From Spirosoma fluviale (lineage in GTDB: Bacteria > Bacteroidota > Bacteroidia > Cytophagales > Spirosomataceae): a stretch of 7,458 bases of DNA. Below, in pieces: positions 1 through 5,223 of the stretch. Location: contig CAMDSI010000103.1 in assembly GCA_945906915.1 (NCBI GenBank), positions 1 through 7,458 of the forward strand, written 5' to 3'. Below the pieces are notes generated by a model. It ran no database searches. It saw nothing but the letters and a program-made list of their open reading frames with translations, and was not told the origin of the DNA. A program made the translations under genes and the position numbers. The number at the start of each line of letters is the position of its first letter. The first letter of the stretch is position 1.

Positions 1-1259
1 AGATCCATGTAGAAAGCTTGGAAGCCTTTCTTTACATAGGGGATGGTGTATTTTGCCGTTGATCCTTCTAATTTCACGCGGCGTGTTAGCCATAAATTAT
101 TGCGGAAATCTCGATCCGCTGAGGTGGTCGCCCATATTGCCGCTTCCACTAATTCCTCCGGTTTTGCTTGCACCGTTAATTCAAATCCGTCCTTTCCTTT
201 CTCCACATTCCAGGTGCTTACTGGATATTCTTTGTTTTGTAAAGTCAGGCCAAAGAAGGAGCTCAATCCTTCCAGCGCCTGTTTCCCGCCGGCTAAATCG
301 TGCCCAGCGTTTGGCACATAATGGATTAAGTTTTTACCAGGAATTTGGCCAAAATAATGTTTAATAGCATCCGCCGTCCAATATGGATCGTTTGTCGCCA
401 CAAAAATCATCTTAGGAACCGTAAGCTTTGTCCGATAGGAATAAGGGTCAACCATGGCGGTGATGGCCTTGCCGTCTGGAGATTCCGTGCTTTGCGGGAT
501 TCCAATTTTGACATAATCCTCTATTTGATCACTGTATTCGCCATAGGTTTCAAACTGATAGCTCAAGGTTTTCGGCATGTTCAACATATCAATCACCATA
601 GGCCCGATCGCCTTCACGCGCTTATCATCAATCGCACTCGAAAGCCAAGTTGTCCAACCGCGTTTAGAAGCTCCCGAAATAACAAAATTGTTGATTTTAT
701 GCTGAGTCTTTTGTGCCACGAATTCTTGTACTGCATCCATTCCTTTCACGGCAGATTTCACCATGGGGAACAATAAGGGCCATGAATAATCCTTGTCTTT
801 TCGGAATTCATTTAGGGTATAGGTGATTAATTCATCTTCCGTTTTACCGTCAAAAAAGGGCTGGTTAGGGACTTGTCTTATGATCGCTACTACCGCTTTA
901 TTTTTGATGGCGATAGTACCTAAGACAGGCCAAAGGCGACTGTCTTTGCTCCAGTTTGGCAGCTCATCCTTGTTGCTTCCTCCGTCGATAAAAAACAGCG
1001 CGCCGTCATATTGGATGGTTCCCGGTACGATAATGGTGAGCTGGTGTGTCCATTTGATACCGCGCCACTTTTGGGAGCTTAGTAATACCTGGTAGGCTTT
1101 TGTGCTTCCCATGCTGGTGGAATCTTTTATTTCCCAGGAGTAGGTCGCGTCGCCATTGGTTAAATAGCTTTTTAAGGCATTTTCTGGAGTGATTTTGGTT
1201 TGTGAAAATCCCAGAATTGGAATCAATAAGAAGATGATTCCGGCGAATAGATTTTTCAT
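1..1259 (-). CDS. Secreted PhoPQ-activated pathogenicity-related (PqaA-type) alpha/beta hydrolase, 3' end cut off by the window
   Basis: This gene is open from an ATG at 1259 to the left edge: 419 codons plus two bases, so the C-terminus is missing. Residues 1-20 form a signal peptide (MKN, a hydrophobic stretch, then GFSQ with likely cleavage near residue 20), so the product is exported. The family assignment rests on the signature GASKRGW at residues 196-202, with Ser198 in the nucleophile-elbow position. Other family-like stretches are the DGG near 92-94, the ATNDPYW at 288-294 and the NAGHDL at 317-322. Asp291 and His320 are the likely rest of a Ser-Asp-His triad. After about residue 345 the chain turns into a beta-rich C-terminal part. 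Members of this family are usually somewhat longer than 419 residues, so perhaps a few dozen residues are lost. The name comes from a Salmonella gene under PhoP control; the substrate is unknown, and virulence is not implied here. No Shine-Dalgarno sequence precedes the ATG, as is common in Bacteroidota. The gene is divergent from the small membrane gene and is not part of the large operon. Confidence 0.88.
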   Translation of the reverse strand, partial: MKNLFAGIIFLLIPILGFSQTKITPENALKSYLTNGDATYSWEIKDSTSMGSTKAYQVLLSSQKWRGIKWTHQLTIIVPGTIQYDGALFFIDGGSNKDELPNWSKDSRLWPVLGTIAIKNKAVVAIIRQVPNQPFFDGKTEDELITYTLNEFRKDKDYSWPLLFPMVKSAVKGMDAVQEFVAQKTQHKINNFVISGASKRGWTTWLSSAIDDKRVKAIGPMVIDMLNMPKTLSYQFETYGEYSDQIEDYVKIGIPQSTESPDGKAITAMVDPYSYRTKLTVPKMIFVATNDPYWTADAIKHYFGQIPGKNLIHYVPNAGHDLAGGKQALEGLSSFFGLTLQNKEYPVSTWNVEKGKDGFELTVQAKPEELVEAAIWATTSADRDFRNNLWLTRRVKLEGSTAKYTIPYVKKGFQAFYMD

Positions 1260-1350
1260 ATGTAGGTTTAATAGTTTAGGTAAATATAAAAAAATAATGA
1301 ATGCTTATGGTTTGAGGTTTCTATTATTTCGCCGCGCGTGAAGGAGCGAT

Positions 1351-1382
1351 TTTCAGGAGTTGATTTTTTATTCTTATTTTTG
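1351..1382 (+). promoter_or_regulatory. Candidate Bacteroidota-type promoter for the small membrane gene
   Basis: TATTTTTG at 1375-1382 matches the Bacteroidota -7 consensus TAnnTTTG at every defined position. TTTC at 1351-1354 matches three of four bases of the -33 element TTTG. The gap of 20 bases falls within the usual 19-21. Transcription would begin about 10 bases upstream of the ATG at 1400, giving a very short leader without a Shine-Dalgarno motif. Because the region is AT-rich, a chance match is possible, but element order, spacing and position all agree. Confidence 0.5.
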
Positions 1383-1399
1383 GCAAAATTTATTCAATC

Positions 1400-1675
1400 A
1401 TGAAAGCACCCTTTAACAAATACCTGTACCTCGGTTTCGTCCTTTTTGGACTATACGAATTATTCGTAAAGCATTCAGCTTTAGAAGCGGCAACTCAGTT
1501 CGGAATTGCTTTGATTTTCGACCCATTTGTTACGGAACAACCTTGGAAAGAGCGTCCCATGTGGCAAAAGGGAGTACTTATTTTTCACCTAGCAGTCGTC
1601 GCTGGATTGTTTGGGTATGAAGTAGGAAGTTCAGATGCTACGATAGGCTTCATCGATGGCTTGAAAGGGAATTAG
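1400..1675 (+). CDS. Small two-helix membrane protein of unknown function (91 aa)
   Basis: I do not recognise a named family. The protein has two likely membrane helices, at about residues 8-23 (YLYLGFVLFGLYELFV) and 58-76 (GVLIFHLAVVAGLFGYEVG). Between them lie a partly hydrophobic stretch (ATQFGIALIFDPF, 31-43) and a polar loop with PWKERPMWQKG at about 48-58. The DPF and W-x-x-RPxWQ pattern looks like something under selection rather than a chance reading frame. The gene is the only plus-strand gene in the window, has a promoter candidate just upstream, and is the only long open frame over this stretch, which supports it being real. Its TAG stop interlocks with the TAA stop of the convergent operon. 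There are no cysteines or other clear cofactor ligands. A function linked to the neighbouring genes is not shown by the sequence. Confidence 0.75.
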   Translation: MKAPFNKYLYLGFVLFGLYELFVKHSALEAATQFGIALIFDPFVTEQPWKERPMWQKGVLIFHLAVVAGLFGYEVGSSDATIGFIDGLKGN

Positions 1676-3771
1676 TAGAACAGCAACTCGTCCACCCGTA
1701 ACCAAGCACCCTTCCCTTTGTTATCCACAAAAGCGGGGAGTCTTTTTAGTCGTTCTGCTTTCACTCGGTAATATTTTGCCGGGGCTCCTGCGATAGGGAT
1801 GTTGATGCCGCGGGGAGAATAGCCATTTTTTTCTTTAGGCTGAAGCGGTTTTACACTGGTGACTAGTTTCATTTTATCCGGCGAGTCCCCCGCCCAAACT
1901 TCCACCTTTACCGGAGGAAACACATCCGAATCGGTCTTCTCTAAATAGGAAAGAGTTATGCCATGGATGGGTGCGGGCTTTGCAAAAGTGGCGACAGCAT
2001 CCAAGTCAGTTTCTTTAAAACCGAGCCAAGAATAATTCGAAACCCCTTTCACTTCTCGAGCGCCTAAAATAAAGTCCATCAAACTCGCCGCACCTGCTGC
2101 CGGATACTTAGGATCCGAGGAAGATAGCAGATCGATGCGCGCCGGAATAAAATTTGATTTATACACGCGCATGTCGATGGGCTTGCTGGCGAGCCAGCCG
2201 GGTTTAGTGGCAAGAATGCGAACTTTGGTGAATTGATTTATCGCCACCGGACCCGACGTCTTTAGTAAAGAAAGACTGTCTGGAATCGAGTCATTCACCG
2301 TATAGCGGAACACCACATCCCGTAACGTATGCTTGAAATTTAGCTTTTCGTTCGGCCTTAAAATTAGATTTTCATTCACTAAAATGGGCGGATTTATTTG
2401 CAAGGTTTCCTCTTTCGGAAGGTAGCCGGCATCGAATTTTATTTTAGGAAACTGCTTTTGTAACCCAGCTAAATTAGCCGCCGAAAGTCCGGTATTCCAC
2501 ACGTGAATTTCTTTTAAAGCGGGAAGCTTAGGAAGGAGTTTGGAAATCCCTGACAGGCCTATTTTCGTTCCGGAAATAGATAATTGTTCTAAGTGATTTA
2601 AGCCAGCTAATTGAGGGAGTCCCGCGTCATCGATAGACGTGAAATTGAGGTTTAATTTTTCTAAGTTTACGAACTTCGAAAGAAGACCTAGCGACTCGTT
2701 AGACATGGGCATTTTAGATAGTTGCAATCCTACTAATTGCTCGCTCACCTGGGTTAAATCAGATAGTGTTTTTGGGTCAAATTTTGCCGCCACATAAAAA
2801 TCTGCCTGTAATGCTGGAGATTCATAAGCGATCGGATAAACGGTGCAATAGGGCGTGTTTACCGAGGCGATTTCAGATTCTGACGCGGCAGAAAAATCGT
2901 ATTCTTTCGAGCTTGTTGTCAAAGCTGCAGGTTGAACCAGCTTTTGAAAATCAAGACTATACTGACCTAATTTCTGTTCGAAAGAAGCCCCTTCTTTTAC
3001 CCATAAAGTCAATATTGTAATTTCATCCGGAGTTAATTGCGCTTTACCTAGTGGAGGCATGTGCTCTTTCGCGTTCATCGGGAGTTTAATGCGCTGAATT
3101 AAGTGACTATTTAGTGCATCGCCAGCCTTCCAAATGGCGCCATGTTTTCCTCCCTTCATCAGGTTCGCAATGCTATTCATTTTGAGCGCGCCTTTCGTTT
3201 TTTGATCGTTATGACAGGACTCACATTTAGCTTTTAAAATGGGTTGGACGATGTCGTTAAATACCACCGTTTCGGCGGTGATTTCAACCTCTTTCGAACC
3301 AAAGCGCAAGTAATCTTCTCCGTGCGTAATACTCGCTCCGGTGTGTCCCGCAAAGATCAACGCAATGAATCCTAATGCAGCGCCCACGAGTAGATTCCTG
3401 CGCGCTAAAACCCAAACAAAATATACAAACGAGACCGCCACGCCAGACCATTGATGCCAGTCTAAGGCAGAGGTTTCGTAGCCTCCTTCTTTGGCCAAAA
3501 ACAAACCAAAAATGGCCGTCATGGTAGAGAAAATCGCAGTCAATAAAAGTAAAGATTCCGCTAAAACCTCAAAAGACAAAAGCTGTTTTTTGATACCGAA
3601 TAAGGCCAACAATAAGACGCCAAATCCGATGGGTAAGTGTAAAATCAAGGGATGTAAATGGCCGATTCCTGTTAGCGGCAAAGCAAATCTTGATTGAAAA
3701 ATCAGCAGGAAAACAAGGAAGCCTTGCAGGCCCCACAAAATCAAATTTCCTATTTTCTCGATCTTACCCAT
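1672..3771 (-). CDS. Membrane-anchored cytochrome c-domain protein with leucine-rich repeats, Fn3-associated-like and discoidin-like domains (699 aa)
   Basis: Five likely membrane helices occupy residues 11-27, 41-60, 70-92, 107-123 and 127-142. Positive residues at the N-terminus, in IKKQ (60-63) and in ARRN (123-126) predict an inside N-terminus and a periplasmic C-terminal part. This front resembles DUF2231-type membrane domains, with HPLILHLPIGF at 40-50, a DWHQWSG (104-110) and GHTGASITHG (142-151), whose histidines could hold heme b. Next comes a PSCyt1-like cytochrome c domain at about 165-265, with CESCH at 183-187 (bases 3211-3225) and the likely axial Met238 in EHMPP. Residues 345-450 form four or so leucine-rich repeats of about 24 residues. 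Residues 455-537 resemble Fn3-associated/chitobiase C-terminal domains, and 545-699 a discoidin-like (F5/8 type C) fold. The ATG at 3771 overlaps the TAA of the preceding DUF1501 gene by one base, and a weak AGGA lies 11 bases upstream. It is the last gene of the operon. Probable role (inference): passing electrons from periplasmic partners to the membrane, with the repeats and discoidin-like part binding partner or substrate. Confidence 0.88.
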   Translation of the reverse strand: MGKIEKIGNLILWGLQGFLVFLLIFQSRFALPLTGIGHLHPLILHLPIGFGVLLLALFGIKKQLLSFEVLAESLLLLTAIFSTMTAIFGLFLAKEGGYETSALDWHQWSGVAVSFVYFVWVLARRNLLVGAALGFIALIFAGHTGASITHGEDYLRFGSKEVEITAETVVFNDIVQPILKAKCESCHNDQKTKGALKMNSIANLMKGGKHGAIWKAGDALNSHLIQRIKLPMNAKEHMPPLGKAQLTPDEITILTLWVKEGASFEQKLGQYSLDFQKLVQPAALTTSSKEYDFSAASESEIASVNTPYCTVYPIAYESPALQADFYVAAKFDPKTLSDLTQVSEQLVGLQLSKMPMSNESLGLLSKFVNLEKLNLNFTSIDDAGLPQLAGLNHLEQLSISGTKIGLSGISKLLPKLPALKEIHVWNTGLSAANLAGLQKQFPKIKFDAGYLPKEETLQINPPILVNENLILRPNEKLNFKHTLRDVVFRYTVNDSIPDSLSLLKTSGPVAINQFTKVRILATKPGWLASKPIDMRVYKSNFIPARIDLLSSSDPKYPAAGAASLMDFILGAREVKGVSNYSWLGFKETDLDAVATFAKPAPIHGITLSYLEKTDSDVFPPVKVEVWAGDSPDKMKLVTSVKPLQPKEKNGYSPRGINIPIAGAPAKYYRVKAERLKRLPAFVDNKGKGAWLRVDELLFY

Positions 3772-5222
3772 TACGCGATTAATCCTGGTATAACATTCCC
3801 CGCAATATCCGTTAATCGGTAGCGCCGGCCTAAATGTTTAAAGGTTAATTGTTCGTGGTTAATCCCCATCAAATGCTGCACAGTCGCATGGAAATCATGG
3901 ATATGTACCGGGTCTTTCACCACATTATATCCTAATTCGTCTGTTTCTCCATACACCGATCCCGCCTTTACCCCGCCGCCGGCCATGAAAATACTGTAGG
4001 CACGCGGGTGGTGATCGCGACCATAATTATCTACGGTATATTGTCCTTGGCAATAATTAGTTCGACCGAATTCGCCTCCCCAAATCACCAACGTTTCATC
4101 TAATAAACCGCGTTGTTTTAAGTCCGTAATTAATGCTGCTGAAGATCGGTCCACATCTTGTGCCTGCATCGCCATTTCTTTAGGCAAGTTTCCGTGCGAG
4201 TCCCATCCTTGGTGGTAGATTTGGACGAAGCGAACACCTGATTCGGATAGTTTACGAGCTAGCAAAACGTTAGCTGCATAGGTCCCCGGAACTAAGCATT
4301 CTGGCCCGTACATTTTGATAATGTGATCGGGTTCTTTGGATAAATCAGTTAATTCTGGAACCGCGGTTTGCATGCGGTAAGCCATTTCATATTGCTGTAC
4401 TTTGGCCTCCACTTCCGGGTCCTTGTTCTCCGCAAATCCCTCGTGATTTAATTCAGCTAACTGATCGAGCATACGTCGTCTGCCCGCTTTATCGATGCCA
4501 TCTGAATCATTTAAATAGAGAATCGGATCTTCAGAACTGCTAAATACGACTCCTTGATGGGTAGAATCTAAGAATCCATTCGTCCAAAGCTTCGAATAAA
4601 CCCCCTGTCCATTTCCGCGTCCTCGCGAAAGCAACACACAAAAAGCGGGCAAGTTTTTATTCTCACTGCCTAAGCCATAGGACATCCAAGCTCCCATACT
4701 CGGGCGGTTGCCTACTTGTGCCCCTGTTTGTAAAAAGGTTAAAGCGGGATCGTGGTTAATGGCATCGGTATTCATCGTGCGAATCACGCAAATGTCATCC
4801 GCCACTGAGCCAATATGTGGGAATAAATCACTGATATAGGTACCCGATTTGCCGTATTGTTTGAAATTATAATACGAACCGACTAGCGGGAATTTGTCTT
4901 GCGATGCGGTCATTCCCGTCAAGCGTTGTCCACCCCGAATGGAATCAGGCAATTCTTGCCCAGCCATTTTATTTAGGTTGGGTTTGAAATCAAAACTTTC
5001 ATATTGGGAGGGGGCTCCGTTTTGGCATAAGTAAATAACCCGCTTCGCTTTAGGGGCGAAATGGGCAACACCTAATGGCAAAGATTCTCCCGCAGCATCC
5101 CCTTTGAAAAGTTCAGGAACTAACAGGGAGCCCAGCGCTAATCCGCCTATGCCCGCCGCCGCTTGCCCGAAGAAGTGTCGGCGCGTAACGTTCAATCGAT
5201 TTTTGAAGAATTCGTTTTCCAT
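3771..5222 (-). CDS. Tat-exported DUF1501 protein, alkaline phosphatase/sulfatase-like fold (483 aa)
   Basis: The N-terminus has a twin-arginine signal: TRRHFFGQ at residues 13-20, followed by an alanine/glycine-rich hydrophobic stretch (AAAGIGGLALGSLLV), so the protein should cross the inner membrane already folded. The rest fits DUF1501 over its full length. Landmarks are QNGAPSQYESFDFKP (67-81), INHDPALTFLQTG (155-167), GWDSHG (339-344), WGGEFGRT (381-388), GRDHHPRAYSIFMAGGG (401-417) and the closing HDFHATVQHLMG (442-453). DUF1501 belongs to the alkaline phosphatase/sulfatase superfamily, and the Asp and His residues in these motifs are probable metal ligands. The formylglycine motif CxPxR of sulfatases is absent, so a sulfatase call is not justified. 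The reaction is unknown. The ATG at 5222 is one base after the TAA of the PSD1 gene (TAATATG), and its own TAA overlaps the next ATG. DUF1501 and PSD1 genes are commonly adjacent in Planctomycetota and Bacteroidota, which suggests that the products act together. Confidence 0.93.
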   Translation of the reverse strand: MENEFFKNRLNVTRRHFFGQAAAGIGGLALGSLLVPELFKGDAAGESLPLGVAHFAPKAKRVIYLCQNGAPSQYESFDFKPNLNKMAGQELPDSIRGGQRLTGMTASQDKFPLVGSYYNFKQYGKSGTYISDLFPHIGSVADDICVIRTMNTDAINHDPALTFLQTGAQVGNRPSMGAWMSYGLGSENKNLPAFCVLLSRGRGNGQGVYSKLWTNGFLDSTHQGVVFSSSEDPILYLNDSDGIDKAGRRRMLDQLAELNHEGFAENKDPEVEAKVQQYEMAYRMQTAVPELTDLSKEPDHIIKMYGPECLVPGTYAANVLLARKLSESGVRFVQIYHQGWDSHGNLPKEMAMQAQDVDRSSAALITDLKQRGLLDETLVIWGGEFGRTNYCQGQYTVDNYGRDHHPRAYSIFMAGGGVKAGSVYGETDELGYNVVKDPVHIHDFHATVQHLMGINHEQLTFKHLGRRYRLTDIAGNVIPGLIA

Positions 5223-5223
5223 A

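Noticed and set aside
345..776. Plus-strand open frame of 143 codons
   Set aside because: It lies antisense to the PqaA-type hydrolase, whose reading frame shows a signal peptide and family motifs. The plus-strand translation is rich in His, Arg and Cys and lacks any recognisable domain.
1281..1288. TATATTTA on the minus strand as a -7 element for the hydrolase gene
   Set aside because: It misses the final G of TAnnTTTG, and no TTTG-like -33 element lies about 20 bases upstream. In such an AT-rich spacer this is expected by chance.
1640..1672. Inverted sequence around catcgatg as a terminator for the operon
   Set aside because: The pairing beyond the 8-base palindrome is imperfect, there is no T run after it on either strand, and it lies within the coding sequence of the small membrane protein.
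3771..5222. Calling the DUF1501 protein a sulfatase
   Set aside because: The superfamily fold is shared, but the CxPxR formylglycine motif is missing, and no sulfatase-maturing enzyme is seen in the window.
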